Source: Streptomyces sp. NBC_01232
GTDB lineage: Bacteria; Actinomycetota; Actinomycetes; Streptomycetales; Streptomycetaceae
Direction of reading: 5' to 3'
Length of the DNA stretch: 64,000 bases
Assembly: GCF_035989885.1 (NCBI RefSeq)
Contig: NZ_CP108518.1
Span: 7,741,001 to 7,805,000, forward strand
The notes below the pieces were generated by a model. That model did not search any database. It was not told the DNA's origin and saw only the letters and a list, made by a program, of their open reading frames with translations. This document shows, piece by piece, positions 39,028 to 46,954 of the stretch (its first letter is position 1; every line of letters begins with the position of its first letter). Both the position numbers and the translations under genes were made by a program.

Positions 39028-40248
39028 TCACGGCAGGCGTGTGTCAGGAGCGCCCGGACTCCTGCGTCGTCGGCTTCGCAGGGCGGCCGCGCCGGCGAGG
39101 GCCACCGTGACGAGGAACGCTGCCGACCAGCCGTAGGCCGACGGCGAACCAGCCGGGGAATCCTCCGGCACGACGCCGCCCGCGGTCACGGGGGCGACGG
39201 CGGCGACGGCACTCGGCTTCCCGGGCGGCGCCGTGGGCTCCAGCGACCCGACCGGATCCACCCGTCCCGCCGCGGCGAATCCCCAGTCGAGCAGGGACCA
39301 CGCCTCCTCGTACACGGCGTTCGCGCCGCCCCGCTGAGGGTTCATCACCGTGGCGATCAGGGTGCGGCCGCCCCGACGGGCCGCCGCGATCAGCGTGAAG
39401 CCCGCCCGTGAGGTGTATCCGTTCTTGACGCCGATGATCCCCGGGTACCGGCCCACCCCGTCCTCACCGGTCACCAGCCGGTTGGTGTTCTCGATCCCGT
39501 ACGTCCAGGTGGGGCTGCCGTCGCTGTACGTGCCGCCCGGGAAGCGGGCGTCGGCGGTCGCCGCGTACTCGGCGAAGGCCGGGTCAGCGAGACCCGTACG
39601 GCCGAAGACGGCAAGATCGTAGGCCGAGGAGGCCTGGCCCTCCGCGTCGTAGCCGTCCGGGGAGACGACGGTGGTGTCCCGGGCGCCCAAGGAACGGGCC
39701 TTGGCCTGCATCTGCGCCGCCGTCACCTCCCACCCGCCGTTCATCTCGGCCAGCACGTGAACGGCATCGTTGCCCGAACTGAGGAAGACGCCCCGCCACA
39801 GGTCCGCCACCCGGTAGGTGTGATCCGCGGAGAGACCGACCGTGCTGCTGCCCTCCGGTACGTCGTCCAGCTCGGCGTCGGTGACCGTGTGCCGGTCCGA
39901 GCCGGGCAGCCGGGGGAGGGCGGTGAGGGCGAAGAGGGTCTTCAGGGTGCTGGCGGGCGGCAGACGGCGGTGTGCGTCGTGGGCCGCGAGCACCTCACCC
40001 GTACGGACGTCGGCCACCAGCCACGAAAGGGCGGACACGTCGTCCGGCAGCGCGGGCGCTCCCTGCCGCGCCCGCACATGGGTTCCGGCCCCGTGCAACA
40101 GGGATGCGCCGACGGGGGAGGCGGGTCGTGGCGGCAGCGGCTCGGCGCGCGGGGTGCCCGCGGCTGTCGGTGCGAGGAGAACCGATGCGCCGACGGCGAG
40201 TGCCGCCGCGCCCGCGGCGGTTCTGCGGCCAGATGATCTGATGCTCAT
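39028..40248 (-). CDS. D-alanyl-D-alanine carboxypeptidase (PBP5-like)
   Basis: A 406-aa exported serine peptidase of the S11 family. Signal peptide in residues 1-36; active site STLK (Ser100, Lys103), SGN (158-160) and KNG (275-277) are all present and properly spaced. A hydrophobic segment near the C-terminus (SAAFLVTVALAGAAAL) followed by RSRRRR anchors it to the membrane. It trims the terminal D-Ala of peptidoglycan stem peptides outside the cell. Monocistronic, on the same strand as the Tat-exported gene upstream, separated by 120 bp. Confidence 0.92.
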   Translation of the reverse strand: MSIRSSGRRTAAGAAALAVGASVLLAPTAAGTPRAEPLPPRPASPVGASLLHGAGTHVRARQGAPALPDDVSALSWLVADVRTGEVLAAHDAHRRLPPASTLKTLFALTALPRLPGSDRHTVTDAELDDVPEGSSTVGLSADHTYRVADLWRGVFLSSGNDAVHVLAEMNGGWEVTAAQMQAKARSLGARDTTVVSPDGYDAEGQASSAYDLAVFGRTGLADPAFAEYAATADARFPGGTYSDGSPTWTYGIENTNRLVTGEDGVGRYPGIIGVKNGYTSRAGFTLIAAARRGGRTLIATVMNPQRGGANAVYEEAWSLLDWGFAAAGRVDPVGSLEPTAPPGKPSAVAAVAPVTAGGVVPEDSPAGSPSAYGWSAAFLVTVALAGAAALRSRRRRSPGAPDTRLP

Positions 40249-40368
40249 TCAGTCAGCGTAGGAATGGATCGGTCCGCTCGCAGCGACGTGTACGCCGACC
40301 AGCGGTAGGCCGGCGCCCCTCCGCCCCGGACACACGGGCGGTCCGGTGGCGGCGGGGCGCCGGCCGGA

Positions 40369-41370
40369 TCACACGAACTCGCTCTTGTGGAAGACGCTGG
40401 CGTGACGGACGCCGTCCGTGTTCGAGTGGAAGCCGAAGGCCAGTCGTGGCCCGGCCGGCGACTGCCAGATCGCCATGCCCTGCGGTTCGCGGCCGGGCAG
40501 GGACTGTCCGGCCGTGGTCTCGAACCGGTCGACCACCGTGGACTCGCCGACGTCGTTCAGGTCGATCGTGGTGAGGTACGAGGGATTGCCCACCGGGCCC
40601 TCCAGCAGGTAGGCGTAGCGGCCGTAGGCGGCGAAACCCTGGAAGGGATGCGCGTCGCCCCAGGCGCCCCGGAACGGCAGCGCACGTTCGGCCAGCCGGT
40701 ACTCGCCGGTCAGGCGGCCGGCACGGGCATCGCTCAGGGCGAAGGCGACGATGCGGCGCCGGCCGTCGCCGACGTTGTAGCGGACCACCAGCCGGTCGGT
40801 GGACGGGTCGATCACGGGCTGAGGGTTGCCCATCGGGTCGCCGATGGAGGGCGTGCGGTCCTGGATCGACGGGTCGTTCTGCTCCAGCACGCCACCGTTG
40901 ACGAAGCGGAACCGGCCGATCTTGGTGCCGTATCCCGAATCCGTGTTCACCTTCCACTCGGTCCACAGGTAGACCTGGCCGTCGTACGGCTCCACGGCGA
41001 TCGAGACGCCGTGGCCGAAGCCGTGCAGCGCCATCGAGCCCAGTTCATTGCCCGCCGTATCGGTCCTGGTGACCCACAGGTCGCCGCTCTTGGACCCGGG
41101 CTTCGTCTGGAGGAAGTAGACGTGCTGGTGCACGTTGTCGTAACCGAAGGACTGCAGCACCCAGTTGGTGTGCAGGGACTTCTTCCATATCGGGTTGCCG
41201 CCGGCGCCGTCGAGCCTGAACCGGGGGGAGTCGGGGACGGCCGCCTCGGCGGCGGGGGCCGCGATCAGGGGCAAGGAGGCGCCGCCGAGCAGGGCGACGG
41301 CAAGGCCGCCGCCGGCCCTGAGGATCCCGCGCCGGCCGGTCGTGCGCTTCGCGGTTTCGTCGGTACTCAT
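40369..41370 (-). CDS. Tat-exported beta-propeller-like protein (annotated in relatives as teichoic acid biosynthesis protein C)
   Basis: A 333-aa protein with a twin-arginine signal: TTGRRGILRAGG followed by a hydrophobic stretch and an AEA-like cleavage site near residue 44. The mature part consists of repeated beta-rich segments (VYFLQTKPGSKSGDLWVTR, VYLWTEWKVNTDSGYGTKIG, RYAYLLEGPVGNPSYLTTID) in the manner of a propeller. Close Streptomyces relatives carry a teichoic-acid-C label, but a true polymerase function is not evident here. ATG 41370 follows GAGGGGAAG. Function uncertain; the export signal is clear. Confidence 0.75.
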   Translation of the reverse strand: MSTDETAKRTTGRRGILRAGGGLAVALLGGASLPLIAAPAAEAAVPDSPRFRLDGAGGNPIWKKSLHTNWVLQSFGYDNVHQHVYFLQTKPGSKSGDLWVTRTDTAGNELGSMALHGFGHGVSIAVEPYDGQVYLWTEWKVNTDSGYGTKIGRFRFVNGGVLEQNDPSIQDRTPSIGDPMGNPQPVIDPSTDRLVVRYNVGDGRRRIVAFALSDARAGRLTGEYRLAERALPFRGAWGDAHPFQGFAAYGRYAYLLEGPVGNPSYLTTIDLNDVGESTVVDRFETTAGQSLPGREPQGMAIWQSPAGPRLAFGFHSNTDGVRHASVFHKSEFV

Positions 41371-41561
41371 GAGCTTCCCCTCGTCGGAATCGGGTCGTCT
41401 GCGCGGTCTTGAGGACCGGACCCCGTGAACACCCCCGGGTCGGTCGCTCGGGCACCTGGCTGACAAACGGTCAGGATTTTACTTCCTTCCTTCTGCGACC
41501 GATGTGGTGGTCGGGAAGGGGGGAGGTGTGCAGGGCCTTGGAGTGCCGGCCCGAATGCCTC

Positions 41562-41608
41562 TGTCAAGGAAGTCTTGACAGAGGGTGAGTGTCAAGGTTT
41601 TCTTGACA
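41562..41608. promoter_or_regulatory. Two tandem dyads TGTCAAG-N5-CTTGACA
   Basis: Site 1 is 41562-41580 and site 2 is 41590-41608; both have perfect 7-bp inverted arms TGTCAAG/CTTGACA with 5-bp centres, spaced 28 bp apart. Site 2 ends 1 bp before the ATG at 41610, covering the ribosome binding region, so binding would block transcription start or translation. The HTH protein encoded at 41900 is the obvious candidate for binding. Confidence 0.72.
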
Positions 41609-41609
41609 C

Positions 41610-41903
41610 ATGCCGATCTTGAATTCGAAGCCCTCCTCCGGGTACCTCCCGCACAGCAGCAAGTCCGCAGCCACAGCTGCCCTGCCGCCGCTCGCGGTGG
41701 CCCTGCCCGCCGTGGCGGCCATGTTCCACGACCGCTTCGGCGTTGCCGTCTCGGTCGCCCTGGTCGTCGTGTCCCTCGTGCTCGTCGCCGCCGCGGGCGC
41801 CATGGTGGCCCGGGCCGCTGCGGCGCAGGCCGACGCCGTCCGTGCCCGCCGCGACGCGGACGTGCTCGACGCCCTCGAACCGCTCGCCGGTGCGCGGCGA
41901 TGA
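41610..41903 (+). CDS. Small single-pass membrane protein
   Basis: A 97-aa protein with a polar start (MPILNSKPSSGYLPHSSK), hydrophobic stretches at about 20-38 and 43-70 (VSVALVVVSLVLVAAAGAMV) and a charged C-terminus. I do not recognise a family. The ATG directly follows the second dyad and no classic Shine-Dalgarno is visible, so translation may be leaderless or from a transcript starting in the dyads. Stop overlaps the HTH gene start (ATGA). Likely partner of that protein. Confidence 0.6.
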   Translation: MPILNSKPSSGYLPHSSKSAATAALPPLAVALPAVAAMFHDRFGVAVSVALVVVSLVLVAAAGAMVARAAAAQADAVRARRDADVLDALEPLAGARR

Positions 41904-42490
41904 GCGACGAGCCCCTGCTCGGCCCGCTGGAGGCCGCCCGGATCCGCGAGGGCATCGCCGCGGCCGTCATCGGCGTCCCCGAGGGGCTGGCCGATTCCCT
42001 CGAACACGATGCGGCGGGCTATCTGCGCCTGGTGGACGCGTCGCGCGTCGGGGCCGAAGAGGCGAGCAGGCTCCTGCGCGAGGCCGTACAGGGCGCCAGG
42101 GCCGCCGGGCACAGCTGGGAAACGGTGGGCCGCATCCTGGGGGTCAGCCGTCAGGCCGCGCAACAGAGGTTCGCGGCGCCGGCCGCACCCGGTGCACCGA
42201 CCGGCGGGGGGCCGGGCTCTCCGGAGCGCCGCATCCTCAGCCCGCTCACCGCGTTCAACGAGATGGCCGCCCTGGACGAGGCCGGACGCGACGGATGGCA
42301 CCTGGTCGGCTACGGATCCTTCTTCCACGAGGTGGAGGTCTCCGGGCACCCGTGGGAGCACTGCCGTGTGACGCTCTCCTCCGGCGGCCGCCACCGGCGG
42401 ATGGAGGCGGCGGGCTGGATCCCCGTCGGTGAGGGCTGGTTCCCCTGGCGGTACTACAAGCGGCCGCTCGGACCCGTGAAGGAGAGCTGA
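41900..42490 (+). CDS. HTH-containing regulator of unknown family
   Basis: A 196-aa soluble protein. Residues 70-91 (GHSWETVGRILGVSRQAAQQ) form a helix-turn-helix of the kind seen in many uncharacterised Streptomyces proteins (W-x2-IG-x2-LGVSRQAA-x-QR). The C-terminal half is a separate Trp/aromatic-rich region (DGWHLVGYGSFFHEVEVSGH, GWIPVGEGWFPWRYYKRP) that may be a ligand- or protein-binding module. ATG overlaps the upstream small gene's stop. Probably autoregulates through the dyads at 41562-41608. Confidence 0.72.
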   Translation: MSDEPLLGPLEAARIREGIAAAVIGVPEGLADSLEHDAAGYLRLVDASRVGAEEASRLLREAVQGARAAGHSWETVGRILGVSRQAAQQRFAAPAAPGAPTGGGPGSPERRILSPLTAFNEMAALDEAGRDGWHLVGYGSFFHEVEVSGHPWEHCRVTLSSGGRHRRMEAAGWIPVGEGWFPWRYYKRPLGPVKES

Positions 42491-43256
42491 GGGCAGCGCG
42501 GGCGACCCCGCGCGCCGGCTCCGTGCCCTCACAGGGCGGCATGGCGGGCGCCGTACCTTGCCGGGACCGGACCCTGCGCACCGGCCGGAGCGCGGCGGGT
42601 GAACACGGGCGGCCCGCAAGGTTTTTGGCATCAGAGGCCAACTATTCGTCGGGCCGGCTCCGGGGCGACTACAAAGGTCGTCACCGAACCGGACCCGGCG
42701 ATGGGGAAGACGCCCCGTCGACGACCGGAATGATGTCGAAAGCGGTGGATGCGCGTGCATGCGTACGGCAGGATCGAATGGGGCGCCGGCCGAATATCGC
42801 CGAGGAGTCCGAGTTCCGGCCCCTTCGCCTAATACGGACGGTCATGCCGACGCTCGCGCCGCTCATCCCCGCATACGCATCGACGGGCGCGTGCCGGCGG
42901 CAGGGGGCCCGGTCGAACGGAGCAACTACGGCCCGGAGAAGGCCGATGACGTGCACCGATCGGCGCTCTCCCCCGAGCCGAAAGCACCTTGGGCAGCGTG
43001 ATGGTCCGGCTGCCGCGTGAGCGCGAACCGCAGTGCACCGCACGCGGAATTGCGCTGCTCACGGAAAGACTTCGCGCATCCGGACGGCCGGCGCACGTAA
43101 GGCCGGTCGCAGAAGTCGCAGAAAATTTTTCATATAGGCACCCATCCGCAGGCGTTGGGGCAACGAATGAGGAACGAGGGCCTCTCCAGGGTCACTCGAT
43201 TCCATCCCGTACGATCTGCGATTCCCTTCCTGGGGATCCACGGAACAGGAGCGAAT
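42491..43256. other. 766-bp intergenic region
   Basis: No convincing gene. Several short frames exist on both strands but have no ribosome site and unnatural composition. It contains low-GC patches at about 42618-42650 and 43120-43136 (GAAAATTTTTCATATAG), the latter a likely promoter area for the exported protein gene at 43257, with a GTCGCAGAAGTCGCAG direct repeat (43106-43121) next to it. Confidence 0.5.
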
Positions 43257-44081
43257 GTGATAGTCAAGCGCACCGGTCGCCTCGTGGTTCTCGCCGCCGT
43301 ACCCGCAGCCGTGTTCCTGACGCTCGGCCTTTCCGGACCAGCTCTCGCGGAGGGCGGAAAGGCGTACCAGATCGACCTGGCGCAGTTGAACGCTTCGGGC
43401 TCCAGTGGAACGGTCATGCTCAGCCTCAAGGGCAATCAACTCACGGTGCAGATCGAGTCCGAGGGCATGGTGCCCGGACAGCCGTCGGCCCAGCATCTGC
43501 ACGGTTCGACGAAGGGGCACGACTTCAAGTGCCCTGACGCCACCGACGACACCGACGGCGACGGCGTCCTCAGCAACACCGAGGCCACCCACGACTACGG
43601 CGACATCAACATCTCGCTCACCACCGCCGGCGACACCAAGGCGACCAGCGGCCTGGCCGTGGACCGGATGCCCGTCGCCGACAAGAAGGGCAAGCTCTCC
43701 TACAAGCGGACGATCGCCGTCGGCCAGGACGTGGTCGACCACATCAAGGACCTGCACGTCGTCCAGCACGGCATCGACCGCAACAAGAACAAGAAGTACG
43801 ACTTCGAGGGCGCCGGCAAGAGCGAGCTCGACCCGAAGCTGCCCCAGGAGGCCACGGCTCCGACCAACTGCGGAGAGGTCAAGGGCGCGGCCGTGGGCTC
43901 CGTTCCCGTCGGCGGCATCGAGACCGGCGGCGGTTCGCCGGAGCGCATGGACGTGCCCGTGACGGTGCGCGACGGCGTGGCGATCACCGTACTCGCGGTG
44001 GTGGCCGGTGCGGTGGCCATCGGGCGCAAGCGCGTCGGCGGCCTCCCCGGCCGCCGGGAGACCACCGGGAGCGGCGCGTGA
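43257..44081 (+). CDS. Exported CHRD/SOD-like domain protein with C-terminal anchor
   Basis: A 274-aa protein: signal peptide (residues 1-30, hydrophobic VVLAAVPAAVFLTLGLSG, cleavage near LAE), then a beta-rich domain (IDLAQLNASGSSGTVMLSLK, QHLHGSTKGHD) related to CHRD or Cu/Zn-SOD-like folds, with an acidic loop DTDGDGVLSN resembling an EF-hand Ca2+ loop. A C-terminal hydrophobic helix and Arg/Lys tail (VAITVLAVVAGAVAIGRKR) anchors it, but there is no LPxTG. GTG 43257 has AGGAG 7 nt upstream. Coupled (GTGA) to the downstream class F sortase gene, suggesting a related surface role. Confidence 0.78.
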   Translation: MIVKRTGRLVVLAAVPAAVFLTLGLSGPALAEGGKAYQIDLAQLNASGSSGTVMLSLKGNQLTVQIESEGMVPGQPSAQHLHGSTKGHDFKCPDATDDTDGDGVLSNTEATHDYGDINISLTTAGDTKATSGLAVDRMPVADKKGKLSYKRTIAVGQDVVDHIKDLHVVQHGIDRNKNKKYDFEGAGKSELDPKLPQEATAPTNCGEVKGAAVGSVPVGGIETGGGSPERMDVPVTVRDGVAITVLAVVAGAVAIGRKRVGGLPGRRETTGSGA

Positions 44082-44830
44082 AGCCGGTCCCCGAGTTCTC
44101 CACGGCCTACGCGTCCGGCACGCGGCCCCGCCGCCGCCGGATCGCAGGCCCCCTGGCCGCCGCCGTCCTCGCCGGCTTCCTCCTCGTGGGGTGCGGCGGC
44201 CAGAACGCGGCGAAGCCGCCCGTACCGGAGGGGACGCTGCGGGGCGGGGCACCGGCCGCCGCCGACGCCGCACCCACGGGGAAGGCGCCCGCCGGTGGTG
44301 TTCCGGCGGCGCCCGCGGACGGATCCCAGAACGGTACGGCCGGGGGTGCGGGCGCGGGCAAGGCCGAGCAGGCCCTGGCCCGGTCGGAGCCGCAGAAGAT
44401 CACGATCCCCTCACTCAACGTGTCCAGCTCCCTGGAGACGCTGCGGCAGAACACGGACGGCACCATGCAGACCCCGAAGGATCCCGCGCTCGCAGGCTGG
44501 TACGAGCCGGGGCCCACGCCTGGCTCCCAGGGGCCGGCCGTGATCGCCGGGCACGTCACGTGGAACGGAGCGTCCGCCGTGTTCGAGAAGCTGAAGACGA
44601 TGAAGGGCGGCGACACCATCAAGGTGACACGGCGGGACGGCAAGACGGTCACGTTCACGGTGGACCGGGTCGCGGAGTACCCGAAGGCCGAGTTCCCCAC
44701 GCTGGAGGTCTACAAGAACCTCGACCACGCGGGCCTTCGACTGGTCACCTGCGGAGGCAACTTCGACGCCGGTAAGCACTACTACGACAGCAACGTGGTG
44801 GTGTTCGCCCGGATGACGGGCGCCGCGTAG
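44078..44830 (+). CDS. Class F sortase (probable lipoprotein)
   Basis: A 250-aa sortase-fold protein. N-terminal signal with lipobox LLVGC (Cys39), then an Ala/Gly/Pro-rich linker and the catalytic domain (about 105-250): His in VIAGHVTW, Cys in LRLVTCGG, and a YYDSNVVVFA end typical of class F. The exact catalytic arginine is not assigned. Class F sortases are actinobacterial and largely uncharacterised. GTG start overlaps the upstream stop. Its pairing with the CHRD-like protein is a recurrent Streptomyces arrangement. Confidence 0.85.
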   Translation: MKPVPEFSTAYASGTRPRRRRIAGPLAAAVLAGFLLVGCGGQNAAKPPVPEGTLRGGAPAAADAAPTGKAPAGGVPAAPADGSQNGTAGGAGAGKAEQALARSEPQKITIPSLNVSSSLETLRQNTDGTMQTPKDPALAGWYEPGPTPGSQGPAVIAGHVTWNGASAVFEKLKTMKGGDTIKVTRRDGKTVTFTVDRVAEYPKAEFPTLEVYKNLDHAGLRLVTCGGNFDAGKHYYDSNVVVFARMTGAA

Positions 44831-44877
44831 CCGGACCGGACGCGAGGACGGGACGTACGACGGGGCGGCGAGGACGT

Positions 44878-44910
44878 CCGTCGGCCGCAGGGCCCCACTG
44901 CGGCCGACGG
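44878..44910. terminator. Strong hairpin between convergent genes
   Basis: A perfect 13-bp G/C-rich stem (44878-44890 with 44898-44910) and a 7-nt loop GGCCCCA lies in the 99-bp gap between the sortase gene and the convergent gene ending at 44930. No U-tract, as usual for actinomycete terminators; it could act in both directions. Confidence 0.65.
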
Positions 44911-44929
44911 GCCCGCCGGCGACCGTCCG

Positions 44930-45961
44930 TCAGCCTGCCGGACCTGCCGGACCTGCCGGACCTGCCGGACCTGCCGGACCTGCCGGACCTGCCGGACCTG
45001 CGGGTGCGGACGGCAGTGGTGCGCGGGACCGGCGGACGGGCGGACCGTCAGGGCCGCCGGTGAGCCAGGAGCCGTCGCCCAGGGGTTCCACTTCGTACGG
45101 GTGCCTCGCCTCGACGGCGAACTCACCGCTGACCGTGCCCGTGTGCACGTCGATCAGGTAGTGGCGGAACCACTCCTCCTCGTCCTCGCGCTCACCGCCC
45201 ATGGTGACGACGGCGGTGTCCGGGGTCAGGTAGCCCCCGCTCCATTCCACACAGGTGTCCTCGGGGTCGTACCCGAAGGCCCCGACGGGCAGGGTGAACA
45301 GCACGTCCCCGCTGGGGTGGTCGTGGAAGGCGACGTCCTCCTGCCCGTGGTCGACGGTCATGAACTGCCGTCCACCCGGCGCCAGGCCGATCAGGCAGCG
45401 GTCCCACGACGGATACGTCACGAACCGCACCTCGCCGTCGGCGCCGGGCACACCCCTGAGAATGACGGATCCGTCCTGCCCCTCACCGATGCCGAGGTAG
45501 ACGCTGCCGTCCACGGGGTGCACGTGGTGGCCGGCCCCGTGCCCGGCCGTCTCCAGCTCGCGGCGTGCGAGGACCGCCCCGCTGTCGGCGTCGTACACGA
45601 CCCACTGGTCCCCGCCCCCGCGCAGCGCCATCGCGTCCGGCCGGTACACCCACACGGTCCGGCCGTCCAGGGACAGCACGCAGTCGGGCCGGTGGCCGTG
45701 GGGCACGTCGGAATGCGGCTCGAACGCCGACTCCCACACCAGGTCGCCGTCGCGCGTGAGGCAGACGACCGCGTTCCGCGTCGTGTACACGACGCGCTCC
45801 AAGTCGGACCGGACGGCCGATGCCACGGCCTCGTCGCCGGCGCGCGGCCGGAACACCGCGGCGGGCTCCAGCGCCCCGAAGGAGCCGGCGTCCATCACAT
45901 AGGCACGGATCAACCCGTCGTCCTCGCGCGTGACGATCTTCGGGGGCTGTTCGGGAATCAT
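44930..45961 (-). CDS. Beta-propeller-like protein with (PAG)n tail
   Basis: A 343-aa cytosolic protein of unknown function. The body shows repeated beta-rich blocks of WD/PQQ-like character (VVYTTRNAVVCLTRDGDLVW, SVYLGIGEGQDGSVILRG, TAVVTMGGEREDEEEW), consistent with a propeller. The last 25 residues are consecutive Pro-Ala-Gly triplets encoded by the 9-bp repeat at 44934-44996 and reaching the stop, giving a collagen-like tail. The tail length is probably variable by slippage. No signal peptide or membrane helix. Confidence 0.72.
   Translation of the reverse strand: MIPEQPPKIVTREDDGLIRAYVMDAGSFGALEPAAVFRPRAGDEAVASAVRSDLERVVYTTRNAVVCLTRDGDLVWESAFEPHSDVPHGHRPDCVLSLDGRTVWVYRPDAMALRGGGDQWVVYDADSGAVLARRELETAGHGAGHHVHPVDGSVYLGIGEGQDGSVILRGVPGADGEVRFVTYPSWDRCLIGLAPGGRQFMTVDHGQEDVAFHDHPSGDVLFTLPVGAFGYDPEDTCVEWSGGYLTPDTAVVTMGGEREDEEEWFRHYLIDVHTGTVSGEFAVEARHPYEVEPLGDGSWLTGGPDGPPVRRSRAPLPSAPAGPAGPAGPAGPAGPAGPAGPAG
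44934..44996. repeat. 9-bp tandem repeat CCTGCCGGA, seven copies
   Basis: Seven uninterrupted identical copies of CCTGCCGGA (44934-44996) followed by a partial one, inside the 3' end of the gene on the minus strand. The period is a multiple of three, so copy-number changes keep the reading frame and only lengthen or shorten the (PAG)n tail. Confidence 0.85.
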
Positions 45962-46213
45962 CCGCCGAGCCTAACGCCCGGGCGCGGCCCGCCCGGCGGC
46001 CGGGGACCCGGGCCGCAGCGCACCGGTCCGGCCCTGCACGAGCCGCCCCTCCCGAGCCGACACCCCCGACCGTCAGATGATGCTGACCTGCGTGAAGCCG
46101 GAAACAATGGGGATGTTCCGGCACGGGATCGGCCGCTCGAACGAGGAGGTCCAGGGTTTCGCCGGGGGACCGGCCGCGTGCGCCGACTGTCGTCACGACC
46201 GAGGTGGGATCCC

Positions 46214-46948
46214 ATGCCCCGCAGTACCCCCGATGGCGCCCGGCGGCTCCGGCGGCCGCTCGGTACCTGGACGGCCGTGGCCATCACGGTCGCCGTCCTC
46301 GGCGTCACCAATCTGGCAGTGCACCGCTGGTCGGGCCTGTGGGGCGTGGTGACGGCCGTCGTGGTCAGCTGCCTGTTGCTCGGGGTGCTGCGCCGGGCGG
46401 GCGGTACCCTCGCGGACGCCGGCCTGGCGCCGGGCACGCTGGCCCGCGGTGCCCGCTGGGCGCTGGCCCTGATCGGCCTGGTCGCTGTCGTCTACCTGGC
46501 CGGGGCCCTGCTGCCGGCCACCAGGACGCTGTTCGAGGACGAGCGGTACAGCGGGATGGACGGCAGCGAGGTGATGCTGCGCGCCTTCGTGCTGGTCCCC
46601 CTCGGTACGGTCCTGCTGGAGGAGGTCGCCTTCCGCGGCGTGCTCTACGGTCTCGTGCTCCGCGTCCGCGGCGCGGTGTGGGCGACCGCCGTGTCGAGCC
46701 TGCTGTTCGGCCTGTGGCACGTGCTCCCGTCGCTGAACCTGGCGACCGCGAAGCCGGCCCTGACCTCGGTCGTCGGTGAATCCGAGCTCGGAGCCGCGCT
46801 GGCCGTTGCGGGGGCCGTGCTCTTCACGGCGGCGGCCGGCGTCCTGTTCTGCGAACTGCGCCGCCGCAGCGGCAGCCTGCTGGCTCCCATGGGTCTGCAC
46901 TGGGCGGTCAACGCGCTCGGCTACCTCGCCGGGTTCCTGCTTCGCTGA
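46214..46948 (+). CDS. CPBP-family intramembrane protease
   Basis: A 244-aa membrane protein with about seven hydrophobic segments. The CAAX/CPBP motifs are present: LLEEVAFRGVLYG (EExxxR), LLFGLWHVLPS (FxxxH) and LHWAVNALG (HxxxB). Members are intramembrane glutamate-type proteases acting on prenylated proteins, bacteriocin pathways or regulators. The frame runs far upstream, but ATG 46214 has GAGGTGGGA upstream and precedes the first helix. It ends 6 bp from the convergent hydrolase gene. Confidence 0.87.
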   Translation: MPRSTPDGARRLRRPLGTWTAVAITVAVLGVTNLAVHRWSGLWGVVTAVVVSCLLLGVLRRAGGTLADAGLAPGTLARGARWALALIGLVAVVYLAGALLPATRTLFEDERYSGMDGSEVMLRAFVLVPLGTVLLEEVAFRGVLYGLVLRVRGAVWATAVSSLLFGLWHVLPSLNLATAKPALTSVVGESELGAALAVAGAVLFTAAAGVLFCELRRRSGSLLAPMGLHWAVNALGYLAGFLLR

Positions 46949-46954
46949 GCGGGC

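Noticed and set aside
42681..43043. 120-aa minus-strand frame in the long gap
   Set aside because: No ribosome site, Arg/Ser/Ala-rich composition typical of random high-GC frames, and no recognisable domain.
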